Origin: Phytophthora sp. 'mugwort'
Lineage: Eukaryota; Oomycota; Peronosporomycetes; Peronosporales; Peronosporaceae
Direction of reading: 5' to 3'
Assembly: GCA_033558025.1 (NCBI GenBank)
Contig: JAUCEF010000012.1
Coordinates: 3,596,001 to 3,660,000 of the forward strand
DNA length: 64,000 nt
Positions within the stretch are counted from its first letter, which is position 1, and each line of letters starts with the position of its first letter. Under the pieces are notes generated by a model. It was given only the letters and a program-made list of their open reading frames with translations. It ran no database searches and was not told where the DNA came from. This document shows, piece after piece, positions 11,401 through 20,299 of this stretch. The position numbers and the translations under genes were made by a program.

Positions 11401-12422
11401 TTCCTGACGACATACACTGTCCTTATACTCCACGAGTAGCTGGAAAGCCGGATTGTCTTGGAAGCTATCCCAGTCCGTCTCCAGATATCGTTGTGCCTTC
11501 GCACTTCCGACGTTGTCGGGATGATCTCGCCATTGCAGTGATCGAGCAACTTGCTTGATTGTTCGTTCGACAGGACCATCATGAAATCGGCTTCATTTAT
11601 CGACTTGGTCAGGAACTTTCGCAATCTATTTTGCGTGATGTACTTGGTCTCCACACCTGTCTCATCTACCACGCCAATTGTGAGCATCTTCTCCACGAAG
11701 GTGTCTTTCCCCTTTGTACTGCTGCTCCCATGATTCTCTCCTGCAGTACCCTCGCGTTCTGGCGACTCCACGTCGCGCTTTCTACCGAACCCGGCCGGTT
11801 GACGCATCTTCATGATGTATGCGGACAACACGTGGGGTCTTTTTATGCACTGTGTCGCGATCCGAGCCATCTACAGACTTCACGTCCGTTTCTAGCGCGG
11901 CGCCTCGACAGGAATCGGGTCTTTTCGCCAACAGGCCTTTCGCCTCGACAGATCTCCGAAGCCCGGAGACAATCACCGGTTCACCTTCCTCGATTGGTCC
12001 GCAGGTGGCACCTGCCCGCTCCCAGTGCAGAGTCTTCACTCCTGTTCCTTGAATACGCCGACTTCTCCAGTCGATTTGAGGCTGCACATCCTCGAAGAAT
12101 GGGTTCCAAGGATGCAGTCAAATTCGTCGGGGATCGCGTAGACTACGGCAACACACTTGTATGCCTCGTCTAGCCCCGACACTTGAATCTCGAGAGACAG
12201 CACTTCCAGTGCTGCTTCTACGATTTGGTTGTCTCCAAGCTTGACGTGGACGTTCTTGTCACTGAACTTGGTTGTCCGAAGCTGATGCTCCGCGACCCGG
12301 TGGTTTGACACATACATCGTGGTCGCCCCGCAGTCCAGCAACATATTTCGCGTCGATATGTCCTTGCATCTCACCAGAAACGGACAACAGCGACCGGGAC
12401 TTGTAGACAAGAGTGTTTTCAT
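8480..12422 (-). pseudogene. Ty3/gypsy pol (protease, reverse transcriptase, RNase H, integrase, chromodomain), broken
   Basis: Protease: 12422-12036 has LLDCGATTMYV and DEFDCILG, the retropepsin active-site and flap-side patterns. Connector: near 11390-11340 is LPEKRDIKHRIDM. Reverse transcriptase: 11191-10763 has LISAYYQGRIREENIKFTAF and the palm YDD followed by KSQSIEEHIEAL in a shifted frame. RNase H: 10264-10046 has VDTDHKSLKGLL and a late GTADALSRRPD. Integrase: 9629-9432 has ISMDFITDLPRTN and WVVVDRLTKRCHF; 9263-9030 has MNRTLEEYLRCFVGPLQDDW. GPY/F-like part: 8978-8748 has GDQVYLSTKHLDP and FGPKWIGPYTV. Chromodomain: about 8660-8570 has AILVEWVGQEKPTWEP. At least eight frameshifts or stops interrupt it, so no polyprotein can be made. 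Confidence 0.85.
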
Positions 12423-12464
12423 TCAGAACGTTGAGGCTGATATTGTCAATCTTATTCGTTCTGG

Positions 12465-13301
12465 TTACACTGTCCACGCCAGGACCCTCATTCGCTGACG
12501 TGGTTGCTCATTTCCCTGCTTGACTTGTTCCTTCGCCCACGCAATGCAGTTAGCCTTGATGTGACCTGGCTTCTTGAACAGGTACGATCTTCGGCGCGCT
12601 TGGTGTCCGACTTCGGCTTGAAGCGACCCCTCCCGCGAAAACGACTTCCCCTTGAAGGGTTTGACATTGTCTTGGGATTGGCCAGCCGACGACGATCTCT
12701 TGTCTCTGTCCGAACGACGCTCTCGCACTTCTTCGACAAAGTGAGTCACTTCGTACTTGACGGCTTATTCCATAGCTTCACTCAGCGCCTCGGGGTTCTC
12801 GAGCTTAACGTAGCCGCGCTACAAGGCTTGAGACCGTTCGCATAGCTCAACACCTGGTCGAGTATGCTCATGCCTTCCACGCGGAAGATGAGAGCCGAGT
12901 ACTCGCCATTGTACGTCTCGATGTCCGCCGTCTGCTTGAGTCGATGAAGCTTCTCGCGCAGGACGGCCTGGTAGTTCGACACCTCGAAGTGTTTGAGCGC
13001 ATGCTCACGCAAAATCACCCACGTCTGCTCCTCGCTTCTCGTCGTCGAAGACCAGTGCAGAAACCACCTCGAGGCCGGCTTTTCCCTTGCCACCCGGCAA
13101 ATTCCGGCAGTCGCATGCTCGTGTCTTCGATCAGGATGCTGTTGATGCGACACGCGTTCTGATCTGGAACAGCCATTCGCAGACGTCCTCCCCGCGCTTG
13201 CCAGTGAACCTTGGCAGATTGGTGGGCACTCGCGTGCGATTAGCCATCGCTTGGTTGAGCCGGTCAATCTCGGCTTGTAGCTGGGCGATGGTCGGCATGG
13301 G
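12465..13301 (-). pseudogene. Ty3/gypsy gag, broken
   Basis: The ATG at 13301 starts MPTIAQLQAEIDRLNQAM and leads to LPRFTGKRGEDVCEWLFQIRT. Between about 13000 and 12830 the capsid-like part shows YQAVLREKLHRLKQTADIE and YANGLKP, as in Ty3-type gag. The nucleocapsid end (12749-12465) is basic and has GHIKANC, the second half of a CCHC zinc knuckle whose first two cysteines have been lost. Frames change at least twice. Confidence 0.8.
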
Positions 13302-13348
13302 CTCTTTCGGGCCAGGTTGCTGGGACCAACAGGTGCTACCAGTACATC

Positions 13349-13537
13349 TGAAAGCGTGTGAGTTTTGGGGGAGAGCGGCTAGAACCAGAGTGAGCCGTCC
13401 CCCGGAGTTCGGGCGGATGGAGGCCACGTGGCCCCCTCAACGCCGTACGTCTGTTTTACATTTGGTTCACTACACTAACTCAAATATTCCTCTAGATCCA
13501 CATCCTAGTGGCTACCTTTATAGCCAATCCGCATACA
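13349..13537 (-). repeat. 5' LTR of the Ty3/gypsy element
   Basis: 189 bp copy of 6861-7039. It lies directly upstream of gag on the minus strand. Confidence 0.88.
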
Positions 13538-13602
13538 GCGGACGTTAAATTTGGCGGGTTCAGGAATCTTAATATATGTTTTACCTATTTGTGCATGCAC
13601 TA

Positions 13603-15105
13603 CACTTTGCCCGGTCAAACAGGGAATAATCTCAAGCAAAGCGATACAGTTATATTCTTCATTTCGCAAATATCTCACTACTGTACGCTAATCATCATTG
13701 AATCAGGGAATTCCTGCATCCAACCGGAGCCAAGAAAGAGCGGGATGGCTCCCGCCTAAACTTCGCGCCAACTGCATAGAAGAGTGGTGAGCCCCTCGCG
13801 CGCGCCAAAATGCGCGCGAACGGCGAGCTCTGCTCCACTTCCTGGCCGAGCCCGCTCACTAACCATTTCTCCTCCTTCGCCACAGATGACAGCCCAAGCC
13901 TCTCTCCGCAAGCTGAGAAGCTCCGGGTCCTCGTTACTTATCGTTCCGGCCGTACTGACTGGCTCGAGGTTGCAGCGAGCAACGGCATATCGCGGTCGGT
14001 GGTCTACTGCACTGTAGCCAGCGGTCTTGTGGAAGATCTGCCTCGCGGTGGTGCTCGCGGCAATGTGGTAAAAGTCACGACTGAAGTCAAAGGCGACGCT
14101 CGAGAGCTACCTGAACGACAATTGCACACGTTGGAGGTCATGCGTACATGCTCGCCTACGACATCAACGTGCAGGTCTCGACATCGACAATCAGCCGCCA
14201 CTTGCTCGGTATGTTGTACACGGTCAAGCAGACACGTATCGAGCCCATAACCTGCAACAACCAGGTCAACAAGACCAAGCGTCAGACCTTCGCCAAGGCG
14301 CTGAAGCACCAGCGAGATGGCGACTGCATTGTCTATTTTGATGAGACCAACGACAACATGTACTGCAAGCGAGGGCGTGCGAAGAGGAGGGATCGCGCTA
14401 TGTTGGTGTTGCCGCCCTCGAAAGGTGCGAACTTACAAGTGCAGTGTGCGGTCAACTCTGATATTGGTGTCCTCCTCTACAAGCTGTGGAGAGAGGGAGT
14501 ATTCGCATGGAGCAGACCTCTGCTTTTATCGACGAGAACTACCGGGCGGTAAAGGCCTCGCCTGTATTCCGCGAGAATTACAGCGGCAAAAACGTAGTTG
14601 TCGTCATAAACAATGCGCCTGCACACCGGCAGACCGAGCAGCGTGTGGTGTCGCACGATGATCTCGTTCTCCTCCGCCTTGGTCTCTACTCGCCGATGTG
14701 CAACCCTATAGAGGGTTGCTTCGCGGTCCTGAGAGCTCACATTAAGGGGCGCTTGGCTTTGGATCGGAAGAAATGCGACCGCTCCAACGTGGTGGACAGC
14801 AATGGCGTCCCACTAACCATCAAGGAGCGTACAATGCGCTTATTGGAGCGCGCTACCAGTATGAAGTACAGCACGGCAATTGTGGTGACCAAGATGGAGT
14901 TGCACGCACGTGATGCGGTCAAAGCTGCAGCAAAGATGAAAGGCATGGTCTACGGTGCGTAGCATACCGATGCCGTGCCTGTTTGGATGTAAGTATTTTC
15001 TGATTCAATGATGATTAGCGTAGAGTAGTGAGATATTTGCCAAACGAACAATATATAACTGTATCGCTTTGCTGGGATTATTTCCTGTTTGACCGGTCAG
15101 AGGTG
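13603..15105 (+). mobile_element. Mariner/IS630-type DNA transposon with TA target duplication
   Basis: 1,503 bp. The left end (13603 to about 13725) and the reverse complement of the right end (about 14985 to 15105) match over about 120 bp, including GGTCAAACAGG, GCAAAGCGATACAGTTATAT and CAAATATCTCACTACT. TA dinucleotides flank both ends (13601-13602 and 15106-15107), the insertion signature of this superfamily. It sits 65 bp outside the gypsy 5' LTR. The long, well-kept inverted repeats suggest this insertion is younger than the gypsy copy. Confidence 0.85.
13810..14962 (+). pseudogene. Mariner/IS630-type transposase, frameshifted, second catalytic Asp changed
   Basis: Three plus-strand frames together cover an almost complete transposase. 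N-terminal DNA-binding part (from about 13900): EKLRVLVTYRSGRTDWLEVA and VEDLPRGGARGNV. Second part (14148-14480): STISRHLLGMLYTVKQ, then VYFDETNDNMYCKRG with the first catalytic Asp. Third part (14480-14962): VVVVINNAPAHRQ, where the family normally has D before NAPAH, then LYSPMCNPIEGCFAVL with the third acidic residue. Frame changes fall near 14140 and 14480. The Asp-to-Asn change needs only GAC to AAC at 14609-14611. Together these make the copy inactive for transposition. Confidence 0.82.
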
Positions 15106-15650
15106 TAGAAAATAAACCGAGTCAGTAGTTGTGCAAAGACCTTTATCGTCCTTTTTTACTTTTGACTTACTAGCGCTCAATCTGAGTGGAGGCGGTGCTG
15201 AAAGTACACATTCAGCGAATTCCTTTTGTTATGTGGATGTGCGGGACAACAATAGTTAGGTTTCGAAGCAAGCACCACCTTCACTTTTCCCTCACCTGCT
15301 TAAGAGTGAGGGTAAGGCTAATGAAAACTGCGGAAAGGTTTCGACGATCCTCACACCGGAAAAGTACAAAAAGCAGCTGGCAGGCTGGCCGACTAACTGA
15401 CTGGCTCTCAATCAGTACGGAAATCGGGCTAAGACCAGCAGCAACGACGCACTGTGCAAACACTAGTAAGCAGCTAGCAGCGCCGGAGCTTTCGCGTACG
15501 TCTCAGTGAGGTAAAGCTGTGTCCCACTACTACCTGCTCGCCCCTGTCGAGATCTAAAGTGCTCGAGTGTCGTGCTAACCAGATCAAGTATTGAAAAGGA
15601 TTCAGCAGGGAGCATCAAGCGGGGTGAGGAACGCCGCAGCGGCATCAGGC

Positions 15651-16824
15651 ATGTCGTTTACACAGGCAGAAGCGTTCGAATTGCTGTTACATATAGCAGC
15701 TATTGACGAGGAAGGCTGCTGGATGGTCATGTGTGAAGTTGGTTCTTCGACAGCCCAGAGCGCCCACTGATGCCAGACCTGCGGTTCGACCTCAGCAATT
15801 ACGGCTACGCGAACGCTGTAAAAGGCTTTCGGTTCGATGGCAACGGCATCAGGCTGCTTGGGCGGCTCTTTGCGCTGCCCGAGACGGTGATTACCGAAGA
15901 AGGCGATCGGTGTATGAGATAGGAGGCGCTTGCCATCATCCTGTACCGCCTGTCAAACTCCCGCAGGCTGCACGACATGATGGACAAGTTTGGCCGCTCG
16001 ACACCGGCACTGAGCAGAATAAGCTTGTGGATGGGTACGTTTAGTAGGTTTCTAGGCAACTATCAGTGGGTTAGCTGCGGCGCTAACTCGTCGTTCTATC
16101 GTTTTGCCAGTCGAGTTTGTAGATGATCGATACGAAGAGCTAATGTACTTCCACATCAGGCTCGGTCAGAACAGGATGGAGGATTATTGCAGTGCATCGA
16201 ACGGCGAAGCTCTGCCAGCGGTATTTTTGCATTCCCGATGGGACAAAGATCCCTATCTGTCGGCCATCACCTCGGCCAGGCGCAAGGGAGAGAACTTACA
16301 GCGGCAAGTGTACAGTGGTCACAAACGCGTGCACTGCCTGCTCTTCCAAGATATACATATTTTGCTTTACTAATGCACTGTTGAAGATAGCTAACGCTAT
16401 TTGCTTGATTATCGCAGGTCTGACAGCGCCCGATGGTCTTTGCATTCATTTCTTTGGGCCGTATGAGGGCTGCCCCGATGACACCACGATGTTCGCAGCC
16501 AGCGATCTGGTCAGCTACTTTGATAGCTACTCCGTCTTCGAAAGAAAGGCAATATTTGGCGATCCAGCCTACACTATTAGCAAGTATGTTGTGACGCGCT
16601 TTAATGGTGTTGTGCAAACGACACACGAGCGCATTTTCAACAAGGAAATGAGTGCGGGTCGGACTGCAGTGGAGTGGAACTTTGGAATCATGAACCGAAC
16701 GTGGGCATTCATCGACTTCAAGAAAAACATGAAGCTCCGGCTCAGCCCCGTTGGTATCCGAGTAGCAATGCTGCTGACTAACTGTCTGTGTTGTTACCAA
16801 GGCGGAAACCAGATTAGCAATTAA
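15651..16824 (+). pseudogene. PIF/Harbinger transposase (DDE_Tnp_4 type), broken
   Basis: Pieces in order: an N-terminal start MSFTQAEAFELL at 15651; LLGRLFALPETV near 15850 and AIILYRLSNSRRLHDMM then FGRSTPALSRI near 15930-16020, matching the conserved region before the catalytic core; DGTKIPICRPSPRPG at about 16216; an intron-like gap at about 16351-16421 whose donor now reads GA instead of GT; then LTAPDGLCIHFFGPYEG, IFGDPAY and TAVEWNFGIMNRTW (16425-16730), giving the D, D and E of the catalytic triad. Several stops lie between 15720 and 16190. The last 400 bases are intact in one frame and end at TAA at 16822-16824. Confidence 0.75.
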
Positions 16825-16932
16825 TTTAGTTTGACACCTCCATCACTTCAAGTGTACTTGTAGCTTGCTCAATAATATGTGACGGTAGCCAAAACAAGTT
16901 CCATTGAAACTTTAGCAGCTTGCACGTTTGCT

Positions 16933-17635
16933 CTATCCACTTAACAGCTCCAGTAACTGCATAAAACGCTTCTCAGTGGCTTGTCGATCCAGTCGCTCTT
17001 GCTGCCACTGTTTTTGTCTGGCCGCAAGCTCCTTCTCTTTCTGCTCTTGAATCAGATCAACTAGGTGGGTGAACTTCTGGGCCTTGCATGGAGAATCGTT
17101 GGCGTAGTCGTCCACATCGGTACGCTCGCGCTTGAGGCGCTCAAGCACGAGCTTGTGAATTGTCTCACCTACGCTCTCCTTTTCAGCGTTCTCTTCCGCT
17201 TTCATTTTCTTCTTGGCCGCCTTCTCGTGCTTGCTGTCCTCTATTTTTTGACAGGAGCTCGTCAAGAAGGGCATCTTTGTCCGTGTGGGATTCCGTCACT
17301 CCAGAGAGCCTGGCTGCAGCGCGGTTCTTCTTCTGCGCTGTAGCTGGAATACAAAAGACAAAGCCAACAGCATTTTTATTTAGTTTGATAACGCAAGGTT
17401 AGTCATCTCAGAACTACTACAAACCCAGGAACGCGTTGACGCGGTTTTGAGCCGTCTTTCCGGTCAGATTCTTCCTCAGGAAGTCTGGCGACGCGACCAG
17501 CGTGGCGGCAAGGCTATTCCACTTTTCCATGACCTTGCCATGCTCTTGGCTGTAAGGATCATCAGCAAGAGCTTGTTTGAGCAGCATCACGTTTTCGACG
17601 TCCGAGAAATTCTTCCGCTTTGATGGCTCCGTCAT
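16933..17635 (-). pseudogene. Harbinger companion protein, Myb/trihelix-like, one-base frameshift
   Basis: ATG at 17635 starts MTEPSKRKNFSDVENVMLLK. A tryptophan and spaced hydrophobic residues (MEKWNSLAATL, TAQNRVNAFL) fit a SANT/trihelix DNA-binding fold, the usual partner that carries Harbinger transposase to DNA and the nucleus. Exon 1 ends at 17425 and exon 2 starts at 17343 (81-bp intron, GT..AG). Exon 2 continues through KKNRAAARLSGVTESHTDKD into a long charged coiled-coil tail ending LMQLLELLSG-like. A single extra A in the A6 run at 17244-17249 shifts the frame between DELLS and KIEDSKHEKA; otherwise the gene is open to its stop at 16933. Confidence 0.65.
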
Positions 17636-17833
17636 TGCAATTCAAGCAGTGCAATGATAGAGCCAACGAAACTCAGCTCGATGAAGCAAATGAATGGCCG
17701 ATCTAGTGTGTGAGGGTAGAGGTGTGGAATCCGCACTTGCGAGTTTCATCAGAATTTGCTCTGCCGGGTTAGGGAAAATTGTGTTTTAAACATAAATGTG
17801 AGGGTGAAGGCCCCGAAAACGCCCTTCGAAACC

Positions 17834-19017
17834 TCTCTATTAACAAGTCAGACCTGTCGGGATCGTTTATGGCAAGGTTAGCGTTAGATGGTCCCATCGG
17901 ACACAGTAACAGTGTGTCCCCTGGTAAAAGGATAAACGACGAAACTTCCTGATGTGTCAGTTACAAGTGAAACTTAAGCAGAGTGCGTGTCCAATTGCGC
18001 GATCGGATGTCGGGACAAATTTTGATAACATTCACCTATTATAAAGACCGAGATATGACCCGAATGCTTACCGCAGCTTTCAGACGGTTGACGATCTCGC
18101 CAAGGGCGTTTGCAGTGGAACCGCGATAAAAGTTCGGTGAAGAAGTAGCGCAATCTGTTCTTCGTGTCGATTAATCGCACGACGAGTGCCGCGAGTTTGC
18201 GAGGGGTGGGCATGCCTGCAGAGAATCTAGCTAAAGATACCTCACATCGATATCAACACTGAGCAGCACTGGCCGATCCAGCTCGCTGGACTACAACGCC
18301 AGCTTCGACTACTGATGCGTCGTCACTGGCTCACGCTGAACGGGTCTGGCACCATTGCGGTCTGTCGACGTGATCGAGCTGGAATGGGGAGGAGAACGGA
18401 CAGACCATGAGGGGGCAAGTTGAAGTCGAGCATAGTTTATCAAAAATCGCGGACCGCTGGAAGTCCCGATAACGAAATGAGGTGGTATTACTCCACTGGC
18501 GACTTCATCCAACGCTCATATAAGCATAGCGCTGTGATGCAACCGAGCACCTACCGGTACAACATGAGTGAGGTGCTCGGCCTCCAACGACGGCGCCTGA
18601 CTGGACAGCATCCGGACGCCTCTACATCGGCGAAAACTGGCGCTGGAAAGCTCTAGACGAATTGATCGAAAGCTTGCTCTCGATCAATTCCTTGAGAAGC
18701 TCCTCCAAGGTCCCCAATTCATTGGAGGGCCCGACGCTATCGCGTTGCCGCTGCAGTTTTCCAGGGGCGACCTCATCCATACAAACGCCAAGTCAACATC
18801 GAAGCCAGCTGCTGGCCGACTCTGTCCCATGTTCAGAAACCTACGTGCTTTGATATCCTATGCAGTAGCAGATTATGATCTAATACAGGATCTCCTCAGA
18901 CAATGTGATTTGAGACTGCATTAACTGATTCCCCGCCTGAGCCGATTTTTAAGCTTACCGGTGGTGGACGCCAAAACGCAAGCTTGAAGTCAGGCTTAGC
19001 GCCTGACAGAGCCCACT
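17834..19017. other. Intergenic with decayed sequence
   Basis: No intact gene. It includes a degraded copy of the zinc-finger segment of the 5709-6344 gene at about 18262-18314. Immediately upstream of the next gene are GTCAGGC (18989-18995) and GCCTGAC (19001-19007), an inverted pair of the motif that is repeated between the ABCG genes. Confidence 0.5.
18262..18314 (+). pseudogene. Remnant of FCS-like zinc-finger gene
   Basis: AGCAGCACTGGCCGATC through CTCGCTGGACTACAACGCC and CAGCTTCGACTACTGA parallels AGCAATGCCGGTCGG, CTCGCTGGACTGCAAGACC and CAACTTCGAGTACGTG at 6145-6200. Both zinc-binding cysteines of the second pair are lost. Confidence 0.4.
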
Positions 19018-19731
19018 ATGGGACAGCAGTTCTATGCCTCCAATCCAGTGGTCTCCTTTCGCTCGGCCATTCCGCAATCGGCCCGCGTCCGCCCAAGCTT
19101 CTTCCACTCCATCGCTATGCACAAGTCCGCACACGACTTCGATGAGGCCAAGCGCCAGAAAGACATAATCTCCTGGGATGCCTACACTAGCGGTCTTAAG
19201 GCCGGCGCCTGGGCCAGTCTAGTCATGGGCGCGGCCGTCTACGGCGCCAACTCGTACCACCGCGGCTTCCGCACGCGCCTGGGCGTCAGCGGCAAATGGG
19301 CGCTCGTGGTCTCGGCCTACTTAGCCGGGTTCGCCATCGTGGCCGAGAACCGTCTCCTGGCCGGGGCCAGGAATCCCGACCAATACATGGCTACACTTGA
19401 CCCCAACTTCGTCGAGGTGCGCATGATGAAAAGCCGACTGCCACTGCACCAACGAGCTGCCAACTTCGTGTACGACCACCCGTACCGCAGCCTCGTTTCG
19501 GTCGGCGTTCCTCTAGTTGGCGGCATATTCGCCTACCAGACTACGAACGCCGGTATCGCTCGCTCCCAGCAGATCATGCACACGCGAATCTATGGCCAAG
19601 CTGCCGTGGTGGCGCTATTGCTCGGCTCTATGGCCTTCCATGATTACATGGCAAAACGTGGACGATTCGAAGAAGACGCGGATGAGGATGAGGGGGGTCA
19701 AGTGCCCAAGATCGAGGAGCTTAAAGCCTAG
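19018..19731 (+). CDS. HIG1-domain mitochondrial inner-membrane protein
   Basis: 237 residues without an intron. Hydrophobic segments lie at about 62-80, 92-112, 150-168 and 190-208. The C-terminal part, with ARSQQIMHTRIYGQAAVVAL followed by MAFHDYM, fits the HIG1 domain (hypoxia-induced family, with the Q-x3-R-x-R/Q-type motif before its second helix). Yeast and animal members (Rcf1/HIGD) sit in the mitochondrial inner membrane and help assemble or tune cytochrome c oxidase supercomplexes. This protein is longer than the ~90-residue classic members, with an extra N-terminal two-helix part, and ends in an acidic tail (EEDADEDEGG). The N-terminus is rich in Ser and Arg with few acids, as expected for import into mitochondria. 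The start is the first ATG after stops. Confidence 0.75.
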   Translation: MGQQFYASNPVVSFRSAIPQSARVRPSFFHSIAMHKSAHDFDEAKRQKDIISWDAYTSGLKAGAWASLVMGAAVYGANSYHRGFRTRLGVSGKWALVVSAYLAGFAIVAENRLLAGARNPDQYMATLDPNFVEVRMMKSRLPLHQRAANFVYDHPYRSLVSVGVPLVGGIFAYQTTNAGIARSQQIMHTRIYGQAAVVALLLGSMAFHDYMAKRGRFEEDADEDEGGQVPKIEELKA

Positions 19732-20299
19732 AGCGGATCTAGCGGTACTTTTGATCTGTAGTTTTTAGTGTCAAAAGACGTATAGTTTAGTCGGTTACAA
19801 GCAACTCAGCAGAAACCATTGCGAACGACAGGAAAACGTCACGGAGGCTGGTAGCTATAAATAATGCGTCACTACGGATAAGACCGATCGAGCAAAAGAA
19901 TCCTACATGTGTCGATAATATCACTCCTCCACACATGCGGTAAGATCGACGTCAGGGTCTGGTCACGGCAAGTTTCGGCGATAATAGTCAATAAACGCAT
20001 CGCCCAGCCAACAATAATATTGGAGTCGGTGTTCACCACCTTACAATGACAGGAACAGGATGTCGGCATCTCCGACGCGATTTGAACCTGGTCGGCCTGG
20101 CTCGGCACACCGAAAGCGCCGTCGAGTCGTGACAGCTGCAGCCTGACCTGCGTATTGCCATCCCAGCGCGCATATGATTGGGCTGGAGATCTATCCGCTC
20201 GATCTCTACAGTGCAGATGCAAAGGCGGCCATGGAAGCCAAGCCGAATCAAGACGTTGTACTGTCGTCTCACATTTACTTTAGCGTATGTACGGCCACA
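19732..20299. other. Intergenic, upstream region of the first ABCG gene
   Basis: No gene. One GCCTGAC motif lies at 20141-20147, about 150 bp before the likely ABCG start. Confidence 0.5.

Larger units (their letters stand above)
6861..13537 (-). mobile_element. Ty3/gypsy LTR retrotransposon with chromodomain, degenerate
   Basis: 6.68 kb on the minus strand, bounded by two direct repeats that begin TG and end CA on the plus strand. Order along the minus strand: 5' LTR (13537-13349), gag (from ATG at 13301), zinc knuckle, aspartic protease, reverse transcriptase, RNase H, integrase, chromodomain (ending near 8480), then a 1.4 kb region carrying a gene on the opposite strand, a purine-rich tract and the 3' LTR (7039-6861). 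Protease before reverse transcriptase and integrase last is the Ty3/gypsy order; the C-terminal chromodomain places it near chromoviruses. Many frameshifts and stops make it inactive. The 5-bp flanks (ATATC and GCGGA) do not match, so no target duplication remains. Confidence 0.88.
15260..17833. mobile_element. PIF/Harbinger element with convergent transposase and Myb-like genes
   Basis: A Harbinger-type transposase on the plus strand and a Myb/trihelix-like companion on the minus strand face each other, the two-gene plan known for PIF/Harbinger. Likely ends are the inverted GGTTTCGAAG at 15259-15268 and its complement at about 17824-17833, each followed inward by a CCTTCAC...CTCAC motif. The three bases outside the two ends do not match, so the borders are approximate. 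Confidence 0.6.

Noticed and set aside
6856..13542. Target-site duplication of the gypsy element
   Set aside because: Bases outside the two LTRs (ATATC and GCGGA) differ, so none is claimed.
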